This document shows positions 12,501 to 24,900 of a DNA stretch of 64,000 bases, one piece after another. The notes beneath the pieces are model-generated. The model did not search any database, was not told the origin of the DNA, and was given only the letters and a program-made list of their open reading frames with translations. The first letter of the stretch is position 1. Each line of letters starts with the position of its first letter. Both the position numbers and the translations under genes were made by a program. This stretch comes from Euptelea pleiosperma (taxonomy: Eukaryota > Streptophyta > Magnoliopsida > Ranunculales > Eupteleaceae): the NCBI GenBank assembly GCA_035048495.1, contig CM068543.1, positions 29,439,751-29,503,750 of the forward strand, read 5' to 3'.

Positions 12501-12784
12501 TGGACTTCATATGCCGTTCAACCCATATTTTCACTTCAACCCTCGTGTCCTAATCTCAAGTTTCTGGGTCGACCCATGGATAATGGGTCAGGTCCACTAG
12601 TCGTGGGTTGGGTCATGGATCCCGAATTTATGGTGTGGCATAGGTGCTGAACCTACCCCTATTGGGACACATGATAAGAACAACCTAAATTGAGAATCCA
12701 CTTATCAAGTGAATGATCACAGCTTACGGACAGCAAGAACCATTTCTACATAGTTCAAATATCTTCACTACACTTATAATGTCA
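9521..12784. other. AT-rich intergenic stretch, possible old LTR sequence
   Basis: No coding domain was recognised. At 10280-10560 the word AAACCCTA recurs many times. Near 11340-11420 CTCATCCCC, then TTACTGAGCATTCAGGCTCACTCC, resembles the 3' part of some Ty3/gypsy LTRs. No repeat partner or border was found, so this is only a suggestion. Confidence 0.3.
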
Positions 12785-13600
12785 AATATTTAGTCTTTTT
12801 CTCCTCTTTTGCTTTGAGTTTAGGACAACTCCTTTTAAGTGCCTCTTTGTATGACAATAGTAACACTCCACATTCTCTCTTACTTTTACTATGTTAGATC
12901 TATTTTTTTGAGAACCAAAACTCTTTTTATTTGTCTTTCCTCTCGCAACCAAGTCTTCTGCCTAAGCATCATTGCTAAAGAGTAAGGCTGTTGTAACGTC
13001 TTCCAACTCAATGGAATCCTTCCTATAGACCAACGTAGTAATGAGATGCTCATAAGACGATGGAAGAGATGACAATAAGGTTAAGGCTTTATCTTCATCC
13101 TCCATCTTAACTTCAAAACTCATCAATTTAGAGATAATATATTTAACATCATCAAAATGATCAAATACTCGTGCCTTCTTTTTTATACACAATGTATATA
13201 ACTATTGTTTAAGGTACAACCAATTTGTGAGACTTCGTCATATTAGACTTTTCAACTTAGCTCGTAGCTTCGTCGTTGAATTCTTATGCACTGGCATCCT
13301 TCAAATCATATTTTTCCCGATCGTCCCCGGACATTTCTATAGGCTTTCCCTTCTGACCTTTCAACGCCTTGTGCAAACCCCGTTGAATCAGGATATCACC
13401 AACCTGAATCTACTATAGATTGAAATTGTTCTTCCCACCAAACTTCTCCACTTCGAACCTCATGTTCAAATCCTTTGTAGTCATCCCTAAAATTGAACCC
13501 TCGACAGTAACATAGATTTTTTGTGGTTCAGCTCTAAGGGCTATCCATGGGTGATTATGATCGAGAGCTTCCACTATATGAGAATTAAAAAGATACAAAA
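12785..13600 (-). pseudogene. Ty1/copia gag fragment
   Basis: The minus strand first encodes MTTKDLNMRFEVEKFGGKNN near 13490-13413. A Gag (UBN2-like) segment follows at 13192-12962 with LLSSLPSSYEHLITTLVY. A zinc knuckle, C-YY-C-HTKR-H-LKRS-C, lies near 12870-12830. The parts are in different frames with a gap. Protease, integrase and RT are absent here, so it is a broken fragment. Confidence 0.8.
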
Positions 13601-13990
13601 TAATCCTAAAAGAGTGGCTTATATATGAATCCTAAATACTAGTCCCAAAGAAATAAGGAAACTCGCCTAAAACAGGAAACTATGTAATTCCAAAATGGAA
13701 TCTTTCCCAAAATATTCGGTCCAGGGGGCGTTGCCCCCAATCCCACTAATATCAAGGGGGAGGGGCCCCTTCTGACCCTCGCTAGGAGCTAAGGTCCCGG
13801 TGAACACACACACACCCAATACGACATCATTTAATGATTAGACAAAAGAAATGGACTATGGTTGGGCTTGGCTGTGAAAACGTGACTCTTCTAAACAGGC
13901 CCTTAGGTTGGGCCAAAAAGTAAAGGGCAAGTCCTGCTCATTTATTTGTCGAGACTAAATCTTAAGCTCGGGCCCCTAGCACGTGAGACC
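13601..13990 (-). repeat. Probable LTR remnant of the copia fragment
   Basis: It lies upstream of the gag fragment on the minus strand. It contains a G/C-rich GGGGGCAACGCC segment typical of LTRs. No second LTR copy or intact primer-binding site is visible. Confidence 0.35.
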
Positions 13991-14177
13991 TAGAAGCCCA
14001 TCGACCAGCCGCTCATTAATAAACTGCCCCTTTTTAACACGCCTACTCTTCAAGGAGCAACGAGTTCCAGTGCATGCATTGAGGTTAAACGCATTACAAA
14101 TTCTTTATCAAAAACAATTAAAAAAAGGGATGTTACAAATCATCGTCTTCGTCCTTATCATTAGCATCAAACCATGC

Positions 14178-14255
14178 CTGTTATAAAGAGAATGAAGCAG
14201 AAAGGGTTTGATGGGACTGTTATAAAGAGAATGAAGCAGAAAGGGTTTGATGGGA
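14178..14255. repeat. 39-bp exact tandem duplication
   Basis: The unit beginning CTGTTATAAAGAGAATGAAG occurs at 14178-14216 and again at 14217-14255. The two are nearly or fully identical, so the duplication is recent. Confidence 0.85.
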
Positions 14256-15039
14256 TTTATTCAATTTTCTGGGTTGGGATTCTTTCATGTCGGTTATAAT
14301 GGAATGGACATGATACGGGGCTGTCGAGGTGCCATGACCTTCATGCAGAAGGATGGAGACATGATGCTCTACTACATTAACTTTTGAGAGTTTGCTCCTT
14401 GCATCAGATGGTGTCTTAGAATCCACAGAAAATAATGCTTACATTAGTTTTGGCAGTGTGTCACTCGATAAGTTCACAAGAAGCCTGCACATGATATGTT
14501 CTTCCAGGCAGCTCAAGCTTGCATCAATGGATTAAGCGGTAGGTTAGATATCCAACAGCTACTTGGCATGGATCTTCAATGTGGGTTCCCAATGCTCAAG
14601 GAAATCACCTGATGAAAGGATTAACATGAGAGATGCTGCAGTGACTTAACCCCGGTACTGTTGCACATTTTCTCATCCAGCAAAAGTCCTCCCTCAAAGG
14701 GCTTGAGCCAGGTTCACAAACCTGTAATTAGTGCTTTCTATATTTCTTGTTAAACTCTGTTAAAATTCTCTCCCAAGATTCTGAGCGAGGTAGACCACAT
14801 TAACCCTGTCTAAAACAACAAATCAGCTCACAACTGAACCTATTGATGACTACAATGACAAAATGCCATCCTATGATATCCATCCGCCATGTATCTACAG
14901 ATACCAAACAAGAAAATTAGTTTCTCAAACAATATTATCCATTAAAATGTTTGTGGTTACATTAAATTAAAATATTAAAAGCCTAACCCACAGAATCAGT
15001 TGTAGCTTGTCTGCATATATTCTAAATCTAAAATATTTC
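14256..15039. other. Intergenic stretch downstream of GlnRS
   Basis: An unbroken stretch of about 37 codons on the plus strand at 14500-14610 (FFQAAQACINGLSGR) looks protein-like but is preceded and followed by stops. I do not recognise it. It may be a fragment of a pseudogene. Confidence 0.3.
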
Positions 15040-15232
15040 ATTTTCCACCCTAAGCCCATCCCATGTCCTCAATTGTGAAACCTTTCCTTTTAAGCTATAC
15101 ATTTTGGTTGCATTCTAATGTAAAATCACATTTACTCTCCTTTGGAATCATTTCCTGGTATTCTCATCGGCATATCAAGCACCAGCTTCACATCGAAACC
15201 TGACTGCCGAAATTCAATTAGTGGTGCCACAC
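15040..15232 (-). other. Probable GlnRS 3' UTR
   Basis: Non-coding sequence directly downstream of the TAG. No canonical AATAAA is evident on the minus strand here, so the cleavage site is not fixed. The limit at 15040 is a guess based on normal plant 3' UTR length. Confidence 0.35.
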
Positions 15233-15330
15233 CTACTTGTTCCCGCCCTTGGAGTAGGAATCACGAAGCGTGACGGTTCTATTGAAGACAAGCTTCTCCG
15301 GGGTAGAATCTGGATCCACCACAAAATAGC
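15233..15330 (-). CDS. GLNRS: GlnRS exon 23 (C-terminus and stop)
   Basis: The last exon encodes the end of the beta-barrel ([24 protein letters not shown]) and stops with TAG at 15235-15233. The acceptor reads CCAG. The end matches the normal plant GlnRS terminus, so nothing is truncated. Confidence 0.95.
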
Positions 15331-17718
15331 CTGGAACAAAATATGGAAAACAAACTTTAAAAAATAGATTTTTTTAAAAGAAAGGAAAACAATATCATCC
15401 ATGACAAAAAGTTAACCATTGGGGCAGAAAACATATTCAAGTGTACAGAATGGGACTTGCAGTAGCAAAAGCTGAAGATACAAATTGAACAAAAGATAGC
15501 ATGAAAATCATGATCACAAGGAAACAGAATTTCAAACTATCACATGTGCATAGGCAGCCAACAAGAGGATTTGATCATCTGATGACCAAGCTGCCAATAT
15601 TTAGTACGAGGTCACCAATATAGAGCATATCAGAGCTTAAGACTTCCAAATAAAAACAGTACCAATCAAAAAAATAATAATACTAGTAATAATGATGATT
15701 GGTTTATATAAATTATCCATTCGAAGCAAACTTCTATGGTAATGACCAACTTGTCCCTTTAAGTTTCTGTTGCTTTATGAAAATGGCCAACTTACCCTGT
15801 TAGGGATTCACAATTTCGAGGTGCACTTGCAATACATGTACACATATATACAAGGTAGGTTGGTTATTTTCAAGAAGTGACAAAAAACTCGTTGCGTGTG
15901 CAAAATGCGCCGACTTCTATCCATGTTGTCTGTGTGAGCACCCTAGGTTCTAGTTCAACAGATCATTTAGATGTCCAAATAAACAAATGAAAAGAGGGTT
16001 CTGAATTCTACCCAGCCTTTCAAACTGAAACTTGTCTCCAACTGCAGCACTACGAAGAGAGGGCACAGCAAATGCTTCTGGTATGACCTCTTTGGACTGT
16101 GGGTTGAGATCAGCAAGCCAATCATCAAGCTCAGCAGGATTCTGATCCAATAATGACAAAAGCTGGTAAGTTGTTGGCAATATAATCATAAATTGGTGAC
16201 TAAAGAGAGCACCTAAGAAAATAAATGGTTACCCACCTCAGAAAGGAACAGTTTGTCAAGCAACCTGACTTCCACCTTAAGAGGATCAGTCCCTGGAGAT
16301 GATTGTGCAACCCAATGAAGAACACCCTGCGTCAAATTTCAATAAAATTCCATAAATTACCACCATCGTAATTTTGTGAATCCAATGACATTCTCGCTTA
16401 AAATACTGTCATTTCCAGCAGCATGAAAAACCTTGGGCTTTGTCCTTTTGGAAGGATCATACTCAGCCAGGATCTCGACAATAGTCTCCTTATCGTCACC
16501 ATAGATTACTTCTGTGCATTTTATAGGGAAAGCATATCTGCATGCATGAAGGAAACCTTGAGTTCTAAGCAGGAAGTTGGCCAAGTGGATTGGCAATTTG
16601 AGAATTTATGCACACACCTGAGTAGGACAGATTTACCAGGAGCAAGCCCATAGAAATCTTTTGAATCCTTCATCCGAAAATCAGAATGTTCAATGTACAC
16701 GACATTTGTAAAAGGAACCTACCATGAGAACAGCAAACAACAAAATCACTCAAAGATCAAGGCATGCATAATTTAATCAAATTTAAGCAGAATAAAGATC
16801 TGATCTGACCAAACTCACCTCCTCCACCCCACAATATACATGCATACAATATATGTGTGCATGTGTTTGTCTCACGGAAGAATCCCATGATTCTGATATG
16901 TACTACCTTAAGATCAATCACGCATGCATTCATACATATTGTGGCTGAGAGAAATATCTGACATGTGTATGACATGTCATTTAAATGTGTGCTTGAGGTG
17001 TACATAACCTCCCATACACACGCACTACACCATGACAGATTTCACAAGGTACATATAAACTTGCTACATACACACACAGTACCACATCAAAACCCTTAAC
17101 ATTATGTACACTTTTGCATGTTTAATTTTTACATGACTAACACGTGTTACGTTTTGTCTTAACATATGCCGTGAGTTGATTAAAGAACACAAACTCGTCT
17201 GGCATGACCAAGGGCATCATGTAGAGAGCCACTATGTTGTATGATTTCTTCTAAACAGGCGAAGTACCCATGTTGGACATGCGTCGGAGTCCAACACAAT
17301 ACGGATTCTAGTGCGGCACGTCCAATTCTGTTTTGTTTTTCTGCTTTCCTTACTCGCAAGATACTAATTAACATTTGTCATACGCTATGAGTTCTATCTT
17401 TTACAATCGAAGTTTTATATGCAACAAATAAAACATTACATATTTGTATTAGCTTGTGAACAAGTATATGATACAACTCATAAGATATCCTATCGCATCA
17501 TCCACTATTATTCTCATTATAATATAAAAAACAATTACTTCACGGAACATTATTTAAAGTACACGCCAAGTCCGTGAATCCTATTTTTAAGGTTAGCTGA
17601 GTCAACACTCCACACCCATGTTAGACTTTGACACACATACCCATATCAATGTAACATAAAGCCGATAAGGACTTCTTCTCGACTGGAGAGGGCAGAAACA
17701 AGAGAAAAAGAACTTGTG

Positions 17719-17766
<48 letters not shown>

Positions 17767-18931
17767 CTTGTAACCATTGGGAGATTGTAATCCATTCCAA
17801 CATAGCGGATTGGCCTAATCGCTAGGGTCAATCCGGCGGCGAACCACATAAATCCGAGTGTTTTCCCTCCTTTTTTTTTCTTTATCTCCATGGAGAGGAG
17901 ATCATCCTCACCAAAAACCAGCCTTAACTCTATCTCCATGTGGGCTGCACAGCCTTTTGTCATTTAGTGTTTCAGAAAAGCGAGAAAAGAGTCGCAGCAT
18001 TTCTCGACCCATGTACAATACAGAGAGGAGAGAGAGAGACGGTGTGTGGTGTCATGGTGTGTAATATTAAGTGAGCATCTGTTGCATCAATGGTTGGTTT
18101 GATGGGAACCCTCACTAGTCATCCCTTCACTTCAAGAGCTGCCAAATATACATGGGGATTCCTCATAGAAACTAGTAATTTCTCTAATTGCTCTTCAACA
18201 ACAACAACAACAACAACAAAATGAGTTTGCAGAGAAACCCTAGCCAATTTGGGACTGGAGATACCCATTAGAACGACTGATCAAGAAGGCTCATTCAGGA
18301 GAGTCCATGGATCCAACACCGAATTGTCTGGGAATTCCTGCAACTCCAATTGGTTGCAGAGCCCAAATCCCTCTTAGGACTCAATTTTCCATCTTTAACA
18401 TCTTCAAATCAGAACTTTTTCAGCAAAGAATGAAACCCTATACACTGAGTTCAAGTTCTTCAACAAACAACCAATCGCATTGATAAAACAGGAATGAGAA
18501 ATCGAGAACAGTTGCAACTATTAATCACTCTTTTCGACTTCAAGACATTGACATTTTCTTTTGGTGGGTAAGAAATTGAATGACATTTTAAACAGAGTTT
18601 CAGTAGGCCGAGGTGGAGGTTGAGAAGAGGGTTGATCATGAGAGTTCATAAAAAATTTGTGATTGTGTGGGGTTGAAGACAGTTATATGTTAGGCCTATT
18701 AGAGGGTAAAATTTCAAAAGTTTTGAATAAAGAACAAGTGATTATCTACTTTCAGTCCTTTAATTGAAGTAAAAAGACTTTTTTATCCCTTTTGGATATT
18801 GTAGATATTGAAGAGAACTAAGGGCATTTATTGGAAAAAAATATGGCCAAATGTGGACAATTTGGCACTCCAGGGTTATCTTTATGATATTAAACCAAAC
18901 AATTGACATGGTTATTGAAACCAAATTAAAC

Positions 18932-18974
<43 letters not shown>

Positions 18975-21900
18975 GTTAAGCAAGCTTTTTCTGCATCACT
19001 GGGCCACTGGTTGGAAAAAAAAATACCGTGGCTAGTCATCCTTAGCCGCAGGAGCTGCCACATATACATGGGGATTCCTCATAGAAGCTAATAATTTCTA
19101 TAAAGATTTAATAGTTTAAAGACTTGAAGAAGAAAAAAAGGATCAGATAGTTTGCAAATCTCGCTCTTCATCTAAACAAATAAATCAATCAGAAATCTTC
19201 CTCTATCTGAATCAGGTGGATTTGAACCTCACACAATTCGAATTTATTGTTGTTAATCAGAGCTTAGAATGTGACAGATTAAAGGGTAACAACAACAAAA
19301 TGAGATTGCAGACAAACCTTAACTGAGTTTGGGCTGGAGATTCATTCCCATTGGAACAACCAAACAAGAAGGCCTGTTCAGAAGAGTCCATGGATATAAT
19401 CATAAACTTGTCTGGGAATTCCTACAACTCCATTTGATTGCAGAGCCTGAATTCCACATTGGGGACTCAGTTTTTCTCCATCTTTAACATTTTCAAATCA
19501 GAACGTTTTCAGCAACGAATAAAATCTATATAGACGTTGAACTCGAGTTCTTCAATGAACAATCGATCATAATGAAGGAACATGAGGGATGAAATGGAGA
19601 AAATCGTAATTGTTAACCTCTCGTAAGCTTCAAGACAATGTCAATATTTTTTTAAGTGGCAAAGACATTGGAGGGCATTTAAACAGAGTTTCAGTAAGTG
19701 GGGTGGGGATGGAAGTTGAGAGGAGGGCGAATCATGGGGGAGTCATTTGGGAAAAATTTTGCGATCGTGGGTGGGGTTGAAGACAGTTATATGTTGGGCT
19801 TCTAAGAGTGAAGTTCTAAAAGTTTTGAAATAAAGAAGGCACGAGTGATTTTCTATTGTCAATCCTTCAATTGAAGTCAAAAGACCCTTTTACTCCATTT
19901 GGATATTGTAGAATTTTTTTTTCTTTTGAGACAGGCAACACCGTTGAAGCTGGACTGCAGGACGGGAAGTCGGTGCTGGAATCCCCACGCTGAGGTGATT
20001 TCAACGCCACAGCACACCCACAACATACAGAGGAAACCAGCCTTGTGGGCTTGAACTCACGAACTCCCACAATGGGTACACAACCACCATTTGAGCTACT
20101 ACATTGGGTATGGTGGATATGTAGATGTTGAAGAGGATTAAGAGTACCCATGGGAAATATGGCAAAAAATGCGGACAACTTGGTACCCTTCAAGGTTATC
20201 TTTATAATAGAAAATACACACACACATATATACATAGGGTTGGGATAAAATGACAAACACTGAAAAATAGAATGACAAATGATCATGGGGCCCACATGCA
20301 GATGAGTTTGGGGCTGGTTTTTTGTGTAGACGATCTCCTCACCATGGAGATCATTTTCAAAAAAGTCAACACTTCTGAAACTTCTAACCCTATCAAATGT
20401 GGAGTTAAAAGTTAAAAGTAAAATGGAAGGTTAAGAATATTTCGACCTTGTAATCCACTTTTCTTAAGGCTACAAATGTTAGATTGGGCTGCTCTTTTGT
20501 GAGGTTGACCTCCATGCTGCAAAGAATATCCTTAACAAAAATAAGCCCACAACTCATCTGCATGTGGACCCCACGACCATTGTCATTCATTTGTCACAAA
20601 GCGTTTGTCATTTTATCCCAACCTATATATACATAGTGTGTGCTGTGGAAGAATCATATGATTCTAACATGTACTACTTTAATCCTATACATCAACAGAA
20701 GCAACAGCCTCAGATATCAAATATCAAAGAATTGAAGGATTGAGAGATGACTCGCTCAAAACCAAAATAGATACAACTTGGTGCTGGCACAGATGAGCCG
20801 CTTACACTTACACATTTTAAGTTTACTGTGACGAGCTCATTTCGTGCATCCCCATTACCATACTTTTACCCTGCAACACTGAACACCTTGGTTTGGTCCA
20901 CACCCCTACTCAACCATAATTTTTAACCCCAAGTAACAGATACCTTCAAATCCAGTATTTTAGTTTTTAAGTAACCAATAAAAATCATTTGGTTCCAGCA
21001 ATTCTTATGAATCAACCTCTAATCATCCAATCTAAGTTACTCATATGAAGCCAAACATCATGGCCATAGACTCACTCCAACATAAAGCCTGCGTGTTGTT
21101 TGGGCCATTTTAAGTGAAACTGTTATGTATTGCTATCAACATGTTTGTGTGCCCAAGCAACACAATTATCCAAGAGAACACATCTTTCAGAAGATAAAAT
21201 ACCTTCTTACATAACCTTACGCAATATATTACCATGCTCTAGCTTATGTCAATGATGTACACTAATTTATCAAAGCCAGATTGATAAAAATATTGGCTAC
21301 TCAATGTACTAATGTTGTCGAAAGTTGAAACAAAGAGAGCACTGCCACTTTAGCTGAGAATTCTGTACTCACCTTGTAAAAAGCCGATGCATCATCAGTC
21401 TGAGCATCAGGCCACTTCTTTGCGTCAAGATCCATTATCGATTTGCCTTCTAGATTTGTAATAACAACCTGGAAACTCATAAAGAACCAGTCGGACAACA
21501 TAATGGTTTGAATAAATAAAGAATTCAAACAAAATACATACCTTGAGAGGATGCAATACAACCATTGTCCGAGGCGCTGTTTTGTTTAGCTCTTCTCTTA
21601 TGTGGTATTCAAGGCGGTCCAAGCGTATCGTACTATTATCACTGTAAAAGAAGATTATCATTTGTAACTTAGATTCACTTCGGCTTGTATAAATAATAAA
21701 ACACAATACAAAAGCATAAGCAACCACAAGCAACATGCCAACACCTTGCCACTCTCCCATAAGATATTCCTTTAAAATCAATGATTTGGACAACCGCAAA
21801 TGTGGAAGTCTAGCATTCTATAAGATTTAACAAGAAAAAACCATGCATATGCCTTGTCGAAGTTGACAAGAGCTTGGATTGTTGAGTGCCAAGTCTTGAA

Positions 21901-24900
21901 TTTCAAAACCCGTTTGCTTTGACACCAAGCATTTTACTCGCCACAAAATAAATAAAAGCCACTGCTTTGACATCATACACTCCCCCCTTCTCCTCCTCTC
22001 CTTTCTCTTTGCTGAAGTTTCTCAATGTCTTCAGCCTTGTGAGGGTTTCTGTGGCCCTAATTGCTACAATTCTACAACTTATCAAAACACCTTGGCGATG
22101 CTAGGTTAAAAAAACCCGCTAAGCATCTAGACTCGAAACAAATTTACATATTTATATACAATATTGATGTGTATAAACATGATAGCACTATTTCACGTTT
22201 AAGGAACAACTTCCAGTATGTGTGTTCACGGTATGCATGCGTCCTCACAAAAGTACACTGTACTGAGCCCCTCCTATTTCTACCTAAAAATATCTCCCTC
22301 ACTGTTGTCCAAATATGGATAACATTAAACTTTACGTGAATGGTAAAATATAGCACCAAGGTACTATGGTTACAAAATCCTATCCAAAATAAAAGATCTT
22401 GCTTTAAGCAAAACAATTAAGCCAAAAACTGCAGAACACTAAAAGTAGTGTTTTTTATTGGGGGGGCAAAAGTAGCACCAATTATTAATGGTTGTCTCAT
22501 ATGCAATTGCATTCAATGACCCATTTTCACCATAATGGATAACGAATCCATAGACAGGAACCACAATCCTTCTTCAATGCTTTATGCGGGCTTCTGCACA
22601 AACAAAAATCATCTTGGAGATGCTTACAGAACTTAATGATGTATGACCATGGTACTAGCACATAACATGATTAAAAAGAATTGATCTGTTTAACCCTACA
22701 GATCTTCATATTGATGTTCTGCAACTATCATACTACTTTGTATGATGATTGAAATGGTGGGGCTGTCAATGTTAAGCCGACCTGTTTTCAAAATGTCTTT
22801 GTAACAGCATCACTATATTTCATGACTATAGCACATGAAGCACAAGAAATAAAGTTTACCATCTTAGTTATTTCCATGTCCCAAAAAATCCAATCCAACA
22901 TAGTACATCATGGGTCTCCAAGGAACAACAGACATCAAAACAACAAATATGATTCTGCCTGTCGTTTACTACAAGTAAATATCTATCAGTTGCCATTAAG
23001 TAAAATGAACCATGTAAAATGCAGAAAAAATTTCAACCTTCTAGTGATTCCGATTCCTCGAACAAAAGTATTGATTGAAGTAGAAGACACTCCCCGGCGT
23101 CGCAAACCAGCTAGTGTCATTAGACGCGGATCATCCCAGCCATCAACCCACTTCTCCGTCACAAGACGATTTAACTACACAGCAAAACACAGTAAAAAAA
23201 GAGGTAAAAATCAGGTTGTGAACGAGAAGATAAAACCCTCAAGCTTTATACAGATTTACTCAATAAACTGGCACACCTTACGCTTTGACATCACTGTGTT
23301 AGTGATGTTCAACCTTGAATACTCCCAGACAAAGGGTTGGTAAAGGCCCAGTGCATCTAATAACCAGTAATACGAAGCACGGCGAGTCTCAAATTCCAGT
23401 GTACAGAGCTGCATAACAAAGTCACACAAGCGTTACTAGCCATGGACAACAAACTTGTGTTGAATCCTTATTAACGCTGTACATCTCACATAAGAAATAT
23501 GGCTAAGTCAACTCTAAATGACAAAATTGAACATTATCTATCAAAAAATAACTATATACACCTCATAACAATATCTATTATATAAAAATTTATATGTGAG
23601 TTATATAAATTAATATTAATCACTGTGGAGATTAGCCATTGTGTGTGACATCTATGATTACAGCACCTCCTTTGTTTCTACCTAATATCTGTCCCTCTTT
23701 CCATTGGAGTAGCCAGATCAGTATTTTTGGCAAAATCAAGAGATGATAGTAATAGTCTTACTCATATGGTGGCCCTCGGCCCATATGTTGGTCCTGAACA
23801 CGATTATTAAGGATTTTAGATCTCCTTGAAGGGGTTCCCCAGTCATTTGTGAACGCTAGACATGTTTGAAGCTCTGAGCACGATATGTGGTGGACAGATT
23901 CAAATGTTTGGTAGCTGCAAGGATGAGAATCAAGGCCAGATGATTATCAGAAATCCCTTAAACTATTATGTTCTGTACTGCAAAGTGCTGTCTCCAATTA
24001 TTGTTGGAATCGTCAATGAAGACTATAAAAAGAGCCCGCATATCGTGCTCAGAGAAAGCGGATAAATCTAAAATGCAGAATTCAGTATCGAAATTTTGAC
24101 AACAAATTTGCTAATGCATAACATGCATGTCATGCAGTATCGAATTCAGTATCAAGGTTTTGATACCGAATTTTGTATCGTGATATACTCGTTGGAGCAA
24201 CATTGATGGATGTCGAGCGCAGGTTGGGTACATCGATGTGGAGGACCAAGGCCTCTGGATGACATGGACACTATAGTATTGAGAGTGGTTAGCGATGTGA
24301 ATGAAGGGAAGAGAAAAAAGACAAGAAATAAGAAATTACTCAAGTCTTGATTGCCCAATGAAAGGCAAGTCCTTTGTATCAATGGTCGAATGTTTCAGAG
24401 TAACTCCTTACATGCCACTTCATGGGGTATTCACGAATAAAGGAATAGAAGAATCTTGGAGAACAAATCCTTTAATCTTGTTATTATAATCAAGAGGATT
24501 ACCGTGATCATTTTTTATTGGGTCCTTGCACCGAGAGAATTTGACAAAGTAAGATGTGATATTTTGAGAGACTCGAAGGAGGCAACTTGGTCTTTCCCTT
24601 GTCCCATGTTATTCATGCGGAATGGCAGCCACCAAGAAGATGAAATTGAACTCAACTTTGATGCCTCTTCAGGCAACCTAGGTCCATCGGGTAGTGACGA
24701 GGTATTCCGTTATTGCAAAAGGGAGATTAGGGCCCCAATAGGGAAAGTGATCCAAATACATTCGAAGTTCATTCTCTCCATTACGGGTTAAAATTAGCCA
24801 CAAGGTTAAACTTAGCCAAAATCTGTACTTGAAGGCGACTTTAGTAACGCTATTGTCGGTTCTCCGACAAGAAAAGTTGTTCACGGAGAATTCTTAGCAT

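Noticed and set aside
14500..14610. Protein-like 37-codon stretch on the plus strand
   Set aside because: Flanked by stops and not recognised. It is too short to call a gene, and is noted only as a possible pseudogene fragment.
17646..17963. 105-codon minus-strand frame with Ser-Leu runs
   Set aside because: The run is the translated (GA)n microsatellite and a MITE fragment.
19867..20295. 142-codon minus-strand frame
   Set aside because: It runs across the SINE and into the adjacent MITE. It is a chance frame through repeats.
22822..23343. 173-codon plus-strand frame
   Set aside because: It is antisense to GlnRS exon 16 and part of exon 15, and has no recognisable domain.
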